Made by a program: the position numbers and the translations under genes
NCBI GenBank assembly: GCA_964035575.1
Contig: OZ037908.1
Span: 620,001 to 684,000, forward strand
Source: Rhynchopus sp. YZ270_cl-10
Lineage: Eukaryota; Euglenozoa; Diplonemea; Diplonemida; Diplonemidae
Length of the DNA stretch: 64,000 nucleotides
Direction: 5' to 3'
In this document: piece after piece, positions 34,111 through 45,761 of the stretch
How the letters are laid out: each line of letters starts with the position of its first letter
How positions within the stretch are numbered: position 1 is the first letter of the stretch
The notes under the pieces: model-generated
The model's database searches: none
What the model saw: the letters and a program-made list of their open reading frames with translations, nothing else
Told to the model about the DNA's origin: nothing

Positions 34111-34533
34111 CCTCCTGTTCTTAAGAATAGACCTGTCCCCACCCTTCAGCAGATTTGTATGCACAGAAGTATATGTGCGTGCTCTCATTGCACGAACACG
34201 TAACATTATTTCCTTGTATATTTTGGAGGGGCAGTACCGCGGTAGCCTTGGATCGTGCATCGTAGCTGGCAAGCGAGTCCTGATCAATTTCATGAGAGAA
34301 AACGCACGCTCTACTACAGCTGTTCCAATGGCAGTGTGGTGGCCACCTCAAAAAAAAAATCGAGAAGTAGAGGGGTACAAGACTCTAATCTCAGGGTCCT
34401 TCAGCACGCTCGTTTACGGGTTCGTGATGGAAGTAAATTTTTGTTGATACATTTTTGAGTTTTTGCCGGAGTCCCAGGGCTCGCGACCAAGTTTTGACCA
34501 GATGTCAACGAAAATTATATACCGTAATCGCAA

Positions 34534-34658
34534 GAATTCTGGGATGTAAAATTTTTGGGACGTAAATATTCTGGGACGTAACAAAACTGGGGCATTTTGG
34601 ACTTTTTTAAACTTGGGACATTTTTACGTCCCAGAATATTTACGTCCCAGAATTGTCT
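34534..34658. mobile_element. Small foldback element with GGGACGTAA motifs
   Basis: AATTCTGGGATGTAA... at the left mirrors TTACGTCCCAGAATT at the right. Four GGGACGTAA words are present. About 125 bp, no coding. Confidence 0.6.
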
Positions 34659-34851
34659 GTGTGACATTCCCCCCTCCCTCACCCATGCACTTCGGTGCAA
34701 ACCCAAACATGTCCAACAAGGATATCTCTAAATCCGTCCCTTTTTGGCCAAATTCCGAAATCCCAATCCAAAAAATTCCCTGTTTTTTTGGTATAGTTTT
34801 TGGGCTGATTTTGACTTTTTTTGTGGGGGGGGGGGGGGGGGGGGGGGGGTA

Positions 34852-37784
34852 CACGACGCGGTCCAGGACCAATTTCACTTGTCATGGTGACAAGTGAAAT
34901 GACAAGTGAAATGTATGACAAGTGGTCACTTGTCATGACAAGTGACTCACTTGTCATGACAAGTGAACCACTTGTCATGACAAGTGATTTACCTGAGGAA
35001 TGCCTGTGAGCTCATGATTTCATTTATTCCTACATGAAATGAAGTAAAAAAATGTAAAATGATGTACTTTTTATCTCTTTCTTTTTTAGCCTGATGTGGG
35101 TAGTGGCGGCTATCTGATGGTTTTCTTTTATTGATTAGGGAGTGGGTTGTGCAGGCAACGTAAGGAAATGGGGTGGGGACTGGGGAACGGTAAAGAAAAG
35201 TATGGTTAAAGTGACGTAAGGACTTTTGCGAAGGGCTCTCACTCACGGACTGACGCTTCATTTTTTAAAAAAATTTGAAATGTAAAAGACAACAAAAGGT
35301 GATGTTTTATTTTTCCTTCCTTCAAAACTTCACACACAACGCTTTTTTGGTTTTTGGGAGACACACAAGGTGCCAGGTTCTATGGTAAGCACGGAACCAC
35401 CCTGCACCTGTTTGTCATGTTGTTTCCCGTGCAATACATGGAGAAACGTTTCGCACTCGAAACAAAGCTTTTTTAATAAAAAATGAACGAAGCACAAAAA
35501 CAAGCGTGTGTGGAAGAAAAAAGAAAAGGGAAAATATTTTTTCTGATTCACAGTGGTGTTTATGTTTTGGGTACGGGGCGGAGAATAAAATCTGTTCGAT
35601 AAAAGAAACGCAAGCTTTTTGTTTTATCTTGTTCATTTTTAAAAGCAAAAATAACTATTTATTCAACGCCTTTTAGCGTGGTTTTTTTTTGCGATAACTT
35701 CACGCATTTTTTTCCCAGGCGAGTGGTAGTTAATTTGCCGAGCGAAGCGAGGCAAATTGAATCCACGAGCCTGGGAAAAAAATAAGTGAAGTATCGCAAA
35801 AAAATTCGCTAAAAGGCGTTGAATACGTAATTTTATTTCACGTTAAATAAAGTATACGAAAGGATTTGGCACTTTTAGCGTGACTCATTTATTGTGCAAT
35901 AACTAACGAGTATGTGTCCCTCCAGGTAGCTTTCCTTACCCTCCCGCCAGCGCTACCGGGAATCCCACGGACCCCTAGCTAGGATAGCGGGACTCCCGCT
36001 GGGGGGGCTGGCAAACCTGAGGGGGCTGGAGGGAGGCTAAAAAAGGCTGAAGGGTCCCTCCAGACCTGTTACCCTCCTGCGGGGAAACCTGCAAAAACCC
36101 GATAAACTGGGCCTACCCTTATATGTGGGGTGGGATACACGTTTTCGGGGTGTCATAACCATGTGTGAGCCACACAGGGTGGTGCACAGGTGACCCCATG
36201 CAGTACACGCAACCCACGTTTTGATACACAACAGCATTTTGCGTGTAGCGCATACAGCGTGTAGCCTATTTAGCCCACGCATAGCGTGTAGCGTGTGGTC
36301 GGGTTCTGAAAGCTGCCTCAAAGGTACACAAAGCTACATCCCGACGTCTCCCCACCCTCAGGGTCCCCTCGGGTGCTAGCGGAGGTCGGGAAATGGCTAT
36401 CGTGCAAGAGCGAGACATTCAGAAGATCCCCGCCCATCACAGAATATCATGCCAGCCACCGCCTTCCTCACAATGAAGTAAGGGGGTGGTGTGTCCTCCG
36501 CCTTCATAGGTAATGAAGGAGTCGATTTCTTGTTTCGTAAGTGCGGAGTGCCTTGGACTGTCGTGTCGGTAGCCGGTCTGGTTTTGTTTCAAGAGACACA
36601 CGAGCCTGCGCAAACTGGTCTTGCAGTTGCACCCCATACTTCCTCGCCAATATGCTGCTCAGCTTACTGAACGCTGTCCATTACGACGACGATTTGTACG
36701 TGAGATCGTCACGGAGATGCACTATGCACAAAACAAAGTCGGCTTCCGTGGGCTTACCGTTGGGCTTGCCAATGAATTCCTTAAAAAGCGGTCCCATTCA
36801 CGGATGTACGGTGTCGACGATGCCAGTCCTTCAGCAAAACCACTGTAGCGCTCGTCCATCTCTTGTCGGAGGACCGTTTGCGTCTTAGATCCTTCGGCAT
36901 GTTGCGTGTGTCAAAAAAAAATGGGAAAAGTGCAAAAAAAATTCGAAATTTTCAATTTTTAGGCGGGTGGTGGTGCAGGATATACCAAAATTTAGCGTGA
37001 AGTTATCGCCAAAAAAAACCCCTGTTTTGGCGTGAAAAAAACAAAAATAAAATCACGCTCCTAAGGAATTGCAGTGAAAAAAAGTGAAAACGCGTGAAAT
37101 AAAGTTCAATTAGCGTGGTTTTTATTTGTGAAAAAAACACGGCGTGAAATTATCATTAAAAAGAATCACGCTAAAAGTGCCAAATCCTTCGTATACTTTA
37201 TTTAACTGTGGAATAAAATCAAAAAATCAAAAAATCTGTCGGTGGATAGGTGGTGCACAGGGTATAGTTTCATATTCAATGAAAAGGAAATCAAGTTGGT
37301 CGCACCCGAAGACGCGAGGCAGAACGACGCCTCGGAAGAAGAGGATGACGACGAAGACGACGAAGGCGACGACGCTGTGACAATTGAATGAGAGCAATGC
37401 TATCATAATCAAAAAAAAAAAATCGTTTGATGCCTCAAACGGGATGGTTATAACCCTGGTAATATGGGTAGGGGGTATTACCAGGGTTAGTGAACCGCAT
37501 AGTCGTGTCCTTACGTCACTTTAAACAATACTTTTCTTTTTTTTTTTTTTCTTTTCTTTTCCTTTTTTCCCCCACTCCCCACCCCATTGCCTTACTTTGC
37601 TTGCGCAACCCACTCCCTAATCAAAAAATAACAATAAAAAGAATCCAGGGTTAACAGGGACCCTAAGGATTCACTTGTCATGACAAGTGAATCACTTGTC
37701 ATGACAAGTGATTTACATGTCATTTCACTTGTCACTTTTATGACATGTCATTTCACTTGTCAGGTGCCTCTGGACCGCGTCGTG
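34852..37784. mobile_element. Element D: 2.9-kb inverted-repeat element with an 18-bp palindrome motif
   Basis: Ends CACGACGCGGTCCAG and complement, flanked by TA (34850-34851, 37785-37786). Both subterminal zones repeat the perfect palindrome CACTTGTCATGACAAGTG. Further in, a second inverted pair (ACCCACTCCC..., 35141-35240 and 37495-37620) and a third (AGTATACGAAGGATTTGGC type, 35845-35885 and 37168-37203) follow. The interior has a segment near 36540-36850 with mixed short frames but no recognisable transposase. Non-autonomous or too diverged to identify. It lies in intron 1 of the copy 4 pseudogene. Confidence 0.7.
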
Positions 37785-37786
37785 TA

Positions 37787-38767
37787 GGGGGAGGCAAAAA
37801 GCCGTTTTTGAGTGAAATTTTTTGAGTTATGATACCACAGAGGCTCCAAACACGAAATCTCTGGCGAATATGGATTTTTTGGGGCTCAGGAGGGTGGTTT
37901 ACCTGGTCACAGGCCTCCAAATGCGCCCAGAAACATGAAAAATATGAAAAATTGACTGGTTTTTCGGGGTTTTCGCACTTCGGGAAAGACGATTTTTTGA
38001 CCTAAAAATGAGATTTTGGCCCCGAACAGAGCGTCTAGAGTGTGAAAAACAGATGTATTTGAAAAGATTCGATACTTTCGGGGTGATTTTGGGTATTTGC
38101 ACACTATCTGATGTCCGTTTTTTGATATTTTTTCAAAAAAAGGGTGAAAAAACGCTGTCCGGGTGCTTGCAATAGCCGTGACTGTTGCAAAAGTGAATTT
38201 TTCTGTGTTTTTTGGGGTCATTTCTGGGGATACAGAGAGAGTTTTGGGTCTGAAATTCGGTGAAAATGTGGTAGGAGGTTGGTAAATGGGGGTGCTCTGG
38301 GTGGTCAGACCCCCTAGCAGCGGTCAGAAAGTGGCCCAACGGGTTTGAGGAATGGTGTGAGCGCGGTAAACGGGACGAAAACGGGACGATTTTTTGACCT
38401 AAAAATGAGGTTTTGGCCCCGAACAGAGCGTCTAAAGTGTGAAAAACAGATGTATTTGGAAAGATTCGATACTTTTGGGGTGATTTTGGGTATTTGCACA
38501 CTATCTGATGTCCGTTTTTTGATTTTTTTTCAAAAAAAGAGTGAAAAAACGCTGTTTTCCCAAAAGTGCGAAAAGTGCGAAAACCCCGAAAAACCAGTCA
38601 ATTTTTCATATTTTTCATGTTTCTGGGCGCATTTGGAGGCCTGTGACCAGGTAAACCACCCTCCTGAGCCCCAAAAAATCCATATTCGCCAGAGATTTTG
38701 TGTTTCGAGCCTCTGTGATATCGTAACTCAAAAAATTTCACTAAAACAGGCTTTTTGCCCCCCCCCC

Positions 38768-38799
<32 letters not shown>
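37787..38799 (+). mobile_element. Element C, copy 1
   Basis: ~1.0 kb, TA on both sides. Inverted ends of about 200 bp start GGGGG..GGCAAAAAGCC; the right end has a poly-C run of about 40. The interior contains a ~165-bp direct repeat (37990-38160 and 38390-38556). A second copy in inverted orientation lies at 39510-40489. No coding capacity recognised. Confidence 0.72.
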
Positions 38800-38807
38800 T
38801 AGGCATA

Positions 38808-39501
38808 CACTCGATGCGAGTCGCATGCGAGAATCATTCTCGCATTCTCGCACACCATTCTCGCACCATTCTCGCATGCGAGAATCATTCTCGCACACGT
38901 AGAGGATTTTCGTACAAGGGAAGTCCTGGCCTGTGTTTCGTTTTTTAGGGACATGTAGTGTCCAGGGGAAGTTTCTGTCGCAAAGTAGATGAAGTAACCC
39001 CACCACACTCTGTGTACTGTGTACTGTGTACTGTGTACTGTGTACTGTGTACTGTGTACTGTGTACTGTGTACTGTGTACTGTGTACTGTGTACTGTGTA
39101 CTGTGTACTGTGTACTGTGTACTGTGTACTGTGTACTGTGTACTGTGTACTGTGTACTGTGTACTGTGTACTGTGTACTGTGTACTGTGTACTGTGTACT
39201 GTGTTGCTGGGTATATTCCATCGTGTTTTGTTGAAAATTGCTGGTTTTGTTTAAATGACTCCTCGGAGTCTCCCTTAAGGTTAAAGTGACCCGAAAACAT
39301 TAAAAAAAAGCGTTGGGGGGTGTGTATTTTCCACGTACGTGACCACGGAGAACCGTGCGAGAACGTGCGAGAATCGTGCGAGAATGTGCGAGAATGGTGC
39401 GAGAATGTGCGAGAATGTGCGAGAATGAGCGAGAATCGTGCGAGAATTTTTTGCCAGACCAGAGTTGTGCGAGAATGCGAGAATGCGACTCGCATCGAGT
39501 G
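38808..39501. mobile_element. Element L: GTGCGAGAAT motifs around a GTAC satellite
   Basis: Ends CACTCGATGCGAGTCGCA and complement, TA on both sides, then GGCA/TGCC and a second TA. Subterminal zones hold a dozen or more copies of GTGCGAGAAT; the centre is a (TGTGTAC)n satellite. Lies exactly between the two inverted C elements. No coding. Confidence 0.72.
39011..39194. repeat. (TGTGTAC)~26 satellite
   Basis: 7-bp unit with GTAC core, about 184 bp, with one 9-bp variant unit near 39179. Confidence 0.95.
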
Positions 39502-39509
39502 TATGCCTA

Positions 39510-40489
39510 GGGGGGGGGCAAAAAGCCTGTTTTAGTGAAATTTTTTGAGTTACGATATCACAGAGGCTCGAAACACAAAATCTCTGGCGAATATGGATTT
39601 TTTGGGGCTCAGGAGGGTGGTTTACCTGGTCACAGGCCTCCAAATGCGCCCAGAAACATGAAAAATATGAAAAATTGACTGGTTTTTCGGGGTTTTCGCA
39701 CTTTTCGCACTTTTGGGAAAACAGCGTTTTTTCACTCTTTTTTTGAAAAAAAATCAAAAAACGGACATCAGATAGTGTGCAAATACCCAAAATCACCCCA
39801 AAAGTATCGAATCTTTCCAAATACATCTGTTTTTCACACTTTAGACGCTCTGTTCGGGGCCAAAACCTCATTTTTAGGTCAAAAAATCGTCCCGTTTTCG
39901 TCCCGTTTACCGCGCTCACACCATTCCTCAAACCCGTTGGGCCACTTTCTGACCGCTGCTAGGGGGTCTGACCACCCAGAGCACCCCCATTTACCAACCT
40001 CCTACCACATTTTCACCGAATTTCAGACCCAAAACTCTCTCTGTATCCCCAGAAATGACCCCAAAAAACACAGAAAAATTCACTTTTGCAACAGTCACGG
40101 CTATTGCAAGCACCCGGACAGCGTTTTTTCACCCTTTTTTTGAAAAAATATCAAAAAACGGACATCAGATAGTGTGCAAATACCCAAAATCACCCCGAAA
40201 GTATCGAATCTTTTCAAATACATCTGTTTTTCACACTCTAGACGCTCTGTTCGGGGCCAAAATCTCATTTTTAGGTCAAAAAATTGTCTTTCCCGAAGTG
40301 CGAAAACCCCGAAAAACCAGTCAATTTTTCATATTTTTCATGTTTCTGGGCGCATTTGGAGGCCTGTGACCAGGTAAACCACCCTCCTGAGCCCCAAAAA
40401 ATCCATATTCGCCAGAGATTTTGTGTTTGGAGCCTCTGTGGTATCATAACTCAAAAAATTTCACTCAAAAACGGCTTTTTGCCTCCCCC
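39510..40489 (-). mobile_element. Element C, copy 2 (inverted)
   Basis: Inverted and almost identical to 37787-38799; with element L between them the two form a palindrome about 2.7 kb long. TA at 39508-39509 and 40490-40491. Confidence 0.75.
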
Positions 40490-40497
40490 TAGGCATA

Positions 40498-41383
40498 GGT
40501 GCCGGCCGAGTCGTTTTTGGGCGAGTTGTCCGAACTCCACGATTTTACCAAACAACTCGCCCAAAACCCGCACAACTCGCCCACAACTCGCCCTATACTC
40601 GCCACAACTCGCCCTATACTCGGCACAACTCGCCCACAACTCGGCCACAACTCGCCCATTTATACAGGCAAAAACATACAGGGATGGGAGGGGACGTTGT
40701 AAGGTTACACACAGTAACGTTGGTACAACACATGATCTCAAGAAAAACAACCAGGGCTAAGGCCAAACGCCACTCATTACATGCACCTTGTCATATGACT
40801 AGTCATAGGTGGTAACTAGGTCGTGGTGGTCCATGGGCCACCGTGCACACTCACGGTTTTTGGTAATTGCTGGGGGGAATGGGATATACTCCGTACATGG
40901 ATACCCACACAGAACACATGGTTCCCCAGACATCCGTCAGGCAATCACTGATTCACTTCACACAGGTCGGGCAGGCGCCGCCTGCTCATCCTCTTTTCCT
41001 GTCTGCTATCGATTACAGGTTCACAACGTTCGCACGTTCAGTCAAAATGCTTTGGGCGACGACTTCCCTTGGGATACAAAGCATACAAAACCACCCAAAG
41101 CGCACATTCACAGACCAGCTGTGAAGCGGCAAAGAGTCGTTCAAGCTGAGATGCACAAGATAAAATGTGATGTGGTGCACCTGTGTACCTGTGTACCTGT
41201 GTACCTGTGTACCTGTGTACCTGTGTACCTGTGTACCTGTGTACCTGTGTACCTGTGTACCTGTGTACCTGTGTTTTTGTAGCCATAAAAAATCCCAAAA
41301 AAAAACAACTCGCCCAAAAAAAATGGGCGAGTTGTTGGCCGAATTTGGGCGAGTTGCCGAGTTGTTTTAACTCGCCGGGCACC
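40498..41383. mobile_element. Element K: ACAACTCGCCC motifs around a GTAC satellite
   Basis: Ends GGTGCC..CGAGT and complement, flanked by TA (40496-40497, 41384-41385), then GGCA/TGCC and TA as in element L. The left zone has about a dozen ACAACTCGCCC words, the right zone three or four. The centre contains (CTGTGTAC)11. 40660-41180 is unidentified and non-coding. Confidence 0.72.
41181..41268. repeat. (CTGTGTAC)11 satellite
   Basis: Eleven 8-bp units with GTAC core inside element K. Confidence 0.96.
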
Positions 41384-42121
41384 TATGCCTAGGGGGGGGG
41401 GGGGGAAATTTTCCCGATATGTCGTCAGGGCTCTCGCCGGGGGTGATTTGGGGTCCCGAGCCTTCCCCCCGTAAAAGCGGTCGCTGCGCGCGCTTCGCGA
41501 CTCCCTGCCAGTGCAGGGAGGCGTGGCGCTTTCTCCCTCTGATGCACAAAAGGCTGGTGGGGAGGGGTGAACCACAATCCGTAGTGTGTGTCAACCTTAT
41601 CAGTAACCTCGGTACATTTATGAAAGAAACGGCGGTCATGGCACCCAAAGGTTCCTGGCGAAGCCACGGTACGCAACATTTGAGATCTCCTCCGTCTTCC
41701 AACCCTCATAATTGAATGCGATTGACACGTCTTCTCCTTCTTCTTGTGCACCACCTCAAATGTCTCTGATGCTGGACATTTGCCTGCAACTGATGCGAAC
41801 ATCCGCACCCACACCTACAGCAACCGCCTGCAGAGCCAACTTTTTCATCAAAAATCCGGGACTTTTTTTTTCCTTTCCCCCTTTTTTCTCTTTATTTGAT
41901 CGCGTTGATCGATCGCATCCCACAGGCGAAACTCTCTGGGGGTGGGGTGGGGTAGAATGTACCTGAAATTGCTGTAGGGAAAAGCAGGGAATTTTTTTAT
42001 TGGGTAAATTGCGATAACACGTATACTTTTTTTTTCGATTTGCGATAACACGTACACAAAAAGTGTACGTGTTATCGCAAAAAAGTGTACGTGTTTTCGC
42101 GAACAAAAACGTACGTGTTTT

Positions 42122-42217
42122 CCCAGGTACCCAGGTACCCAGGTACCCAGGTACCCAGGTACCCAGGTACCCAGGTACCCAGGTACCCAGGTACCCAGGT
42201 ACCCAGGTACCCAGGTA
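42122..42217. repeat. (CCCAGGTA)12 satellite
   Basis: Twelve perfect 8-bp units; each junction makes GGTACC, hence a GTAC core. Confidence 0.96.
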
Positions 42218-42233
42218 CACGGTACACTGGTGT

Positions 42234-42690
42234 ACAAGGAAAAAAGTCGTGAAAGAGCAACCACAGCTCCACATGACAAACACAAAAGTGTCCAGTCACG
42301 TGGGGCATTCATGCACTGAGGAGATAATGATCCAACAATTTACAAGAAAGATTACTTAACCTACTGCTGGAAATTGCCAGGTCGTAGTAACACACAAAGT
42401 GTGCCTCCGTTCGGGAATACCGGATATTCTAGAGACCAAAAAGGCCTCTTCCGCTAGTCAAGGTATAACCGAATGAACGGCCCAAGACCCCCGTGGAGAA
42501 GTTAAATGTTGTAATGCTATCAAGTAGAAACTGCGACCACTGTCTTACCCTCCTCAATGCATGGTGGAAGATGTCTTTGACAACAAATATCCTGTACCCA
42601 GGTACCATATTCCCAGACCCACGCAGTACCACGTCGCAGTACTACGGAAAATTTACCACCAGACCCTGTGTTCGTGCACCTTAAGTACGT
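42234..42690 (+). repeat. Passenger segment P, copy in element N
   Basis: Matches 20091-20563 (inverted) nearly end to end and 15696-15983 in part. A CCAGACCCTGTCTTCGTGCAC-like stretch is repeated at 42660 and 42775. Confidence 0.75.
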
Positions 42691-44934
42691 AAGTCTGGTT
42701 CCCAGACCCACGCAGTGGCACATGACCGCAAGTGTGAGTGCCCACACAGAGGGATACGCAAAATTTACCACCAGACCCTGTCTTCGTGCACCTGAAGTAC
42801 AACTTTTTGTGGGGATCTTCTGAATGTCACACGTACATTTTTTTGAACACTTTTCGCGATAACACGTACACTTTTTGCCCCTCGTACATATTTCGCTAAA
42901 AAAACGGGGTGCTCGCAACCGCGTTCTAGACCCCTACAGATGCTCAAAAGTGCCAAATTTTGCTTTGAATGGCCTCAAATCGTCGAAATTAGCCCTTTAT
43001 GGGGGTCCCAAAAAAAAATTTCGAGGGTCTAGGTATGGAGAGCGAGCACCTTAGAAGGAGAAAACACGTACATTTTTTTGACCACTTTTCGCGATAACAC
43101 GTACACTTTTTTGACCACTTTTCGCGATAACACGTATACTTTTTGTGTACGTGTTATCGCAAATGGAAACAAAAAGTATACGTGTTATCGCAATTTGCCC
43201 TTTTTTATTTTACCCAAATCCCAATCCCAATCCAGAATTAGAAAAATCCCTGATGTCCAACAAACAAAAAAACTCACTAACATCCCAGGTAAACTGAACC
43301 ACCACATCACAGCGGGCACGCTTATGACCCAGCGACTATGGTCGCCTCACCCCTGCCCGATGTTAACGCAACGGACGAGATCATCAGCTCCACCGCGCGA
43401 CACATTCACGCTGTCGACGGGCGCTACGAGGCGATGGCGAACAAGACCATTTACGAATACCCGATCTCCGTCAACGGGACTGAGGAGCAGTTCTTCTTGA
43501 GGTATGTGTGAGGTGGCATGTTTTGTTTCTCTTCCAGTTCGTGTCTTTTGGTGCGTAGCTCTTGTTCCAATGAATGACACCACACCACGACACAGAGTGC
43601 AACGTGTGAACGACGGCTACGGTGTGGACTGGTGGCTGGTGGTCACCCTCGACCGAGAGTACATACTTGGCGACATTGACCGAAGCACACTTGCTGCACA
43701 GGAGCGCATCCGTGACGAGGTTGACAGCGTGGATGAGAAGCTTGTGCGTTCTCGCATCATCCTTTTTGTGACTGTTGTGGTGGCAAGTGTGCTGCTGATG
43801 CTGCTGGCACTGATGCTGGTCCTCCGCATTGTCGCACCTTTGGTACAGCTGCAGGAGGAGATGGCGCGTGTGGCTGTGATGAACCTGTCGCAGGTGGACG
43901 AGACACGTGCCATCAGCAACATCGAGGAGGTGGGACACATGCAGACGTCGTTCCTGCAGATGCTTCGCAACCTGAAGGAGTACCGCAACTACATGCCTGC
44001 CTCTGTGCTGGTTGAGGATGTGTCGCGGACTGAGACTGAGACGGAGGATGAGAGCGACTTGGACAAGTCGCAAACATCGCGCAAGAGCCGCAGCGATGGC
44101 TCCGTACCTGCGTCACCCACTGCACAGCACCAGTTCCTCACCATGCAGAAGCTTGACCAAAAGAAGGTGGCCCTTTCTGTGGTGAACGTGCGTGGCTTCT
44201 TTGAAGCCTCACGTGAGTTGCCGAGTGGCGAGATGCAGGCACGCCACACGGAGTACCTGGGCACGGTGCTGTCCATCACGCACGCCTACAACGGTGTGAA
44301 CGACGGCTTCTCAGGCGACCGTGTCTTGACGCACTGGAACGGTGCACGCCACTGCAGCTCGGCGAAGCTGCAGGCAGCGAAGTTCTCGCACAGGGTGCGC
44401 ACTCACAAGACGCTGTTGGCACAGAAGTGGACACTCTCGATGGCCTTCGTCTGTGCAGAGGTGCGGTGCGGGAACATGGGCTGCGAGGGTATGAAGAAGT
44501 ACACCTTCCTTGGCGGGTGTGTGCCGTGGCTGCACGCACTCGAGAGACTGAACAAAACGTACGGCACAAGGATCCTGCACGACAACGTCACACACTCACC
44601 TGTTGCGAATGCCTTCTACTCGAAGACTGTCGCCTGTGTGTCGTATCCAAAGTTCCGTGCGAAACTAGTCCTGAGCGAGCTGCGTGAGGAGATGGAGACC
44701 CAGAACGAGGAGTGGATGTACCAGCTGGACAAATGCGCCGCAGCAAACCCCTATGAGTGCTACAACGCTGCCATGGTTCATATCTTCGCAGCACAGTGGG
44801 ACGACGCTGCTGCTGTGGCGGAGAAGCTTGGCGACACTGACAGAGCGGAGTTCGAGAAACACTGCACTGCAGCAAGGGCGGTGTGCGAGACGGAGTATAA
44901 GTTTGAGCGTCTCTTGCCGATTGCGGACATATGA

Positions 44935-45761
44935 ACTATTTAGGTTGTTTATCGGGTTTGGAACAGCAACGTCTGGTCTGGTAAGGCTACCAGGCGGCAC
45001 TGCCTTATTTATGTTGAGAGCCTCTCCCTTCCTCTCTTCCCCGGTAGGCAATGTTTCCCAAACGATTTTCCCATGCCTCAAAACCCTCCCCCATGGAACA
45101 TCCGCCCCTTGCTATAAAATCCCCTTTCCTTTTTTTGTGTTTTCCAACATCGAAAAGGAAGGGAGCGTCATTGAAGCGTAGTGTGTGGCAGGCATCCGAG
45201 TTTTTCCGTAAATTACACTAGGGCGATCTGCTAAGTAAGAGAAAACCGAATGGAATGGGAACGTAGTGAGAGCGCAGTGGAAACGTAGTGGGGTTGCGAC
45301 GAGCGTTTTTTCATGATTTATTCTCCCACACAACTATCATGCGCGTCAGTGAATATTTTTATTTTCACACAGCACGTACATTATTGTTCTTCTCAAGGAC
45401 ACCTCTTTTCTGTGTCATCTCTGGCACGGCATGTGAGGTGGTGTGGTCTGGAAGTACCCTGGACAAAAAGGTGATACCGTATGTCGAATAAATATGGACC
45501 AGAAAAACAGGTCCATTGAACAAAAATACCCAAAAGTTCATAATTATTCTGGTCCATGTATTTTCGATACACAGTATTTAAGCACCTCTTCTGGATTGTC
45601 GATGTGGCAAAAAAAAAGAGCCTCCCATCCCGTTAGACAAGACTAGCAACTGTTTAGTGTGATACTTTCTTTGAAAAAAAGGCCATTTTTCTGTCTTCAC
45701 GTACACTCCTCCACACCAACCCCCACCCATCCCACCACCCGAAGAGGATCTTTCAGCGAAG
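44935..45761 (+). promoter_or_regulatory. Intact spacer and upstream region of receptor copy 6
   Basis: 827 bp from the stop of the preceding copy to the ATG, apparently free of insertions, so it is the best reference for the ancestral spacer. Landmarks: empty Q site at 45042-45043, TTTTCCAACATCGAAAAGG at ~45141, CTCATCTCTGGCAC-type motif at ~45416. The inverted GGACCAGAA/TTCTGGTCC pair at 45495-45556 and TATTTAAGCACCTCTTCT at ~45577 follow. Confidence 0.5.

Larger units (their letters stand above)
42006..43196. mobile_element. Element N: GCGATAACACGTA motifs around a GTAC satellite
   Basis: Ends AAATTGCGATAACACGTA and complement. An outer weaker pair (CAGGGA..TTTTT / AAAAATCCCTG) reaches 41986-43254. 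Copies of GCGATAACACGTAYAC lie at both ends. Inside are (CCCAGGTA)12 and passenger segment P. No coding. It sits just before exon 2 of the copy 4 pseudogene. Confidence 0.68.
32076..44934 (+). pseudogene. Receptor pseudo-cyclase, array copy 4: exon 1 split from exons 2-3 by ~10 kb
   Basis: Exon 1 32076-33118, exon 2 43313-43501, exon 3 43596-44934, each the same length as in copies 1 and 6. Exon 1 has two in-frame TAG codons: 32553-32555, where other copies have Tyr in the GYHHY stretch, and 32844-32846, where they have Trp. Exons 2 and 3 are open and end KFERLLPIADI, close to copy 6. The GTATGT donor at 33119 and CATCACAG acceptor at 43312 are both kept, so the halves can be read as one gene with a 10.2-kb intron 1 stuffed with mobile elements. 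Alternatively these are two truncated genes left by recombination. Either way no full product is expected from exon 1. Exon 3 alone still looks under no visible decay, which fits recent damage or gene conversion. Confidence 0.75.

Noticed and set aside
36437-36888. Overlapping short frames inside element D as a transposase remnant
   Set aside because: No recognisable motif in any frame on either strand; left as unidentified interior.
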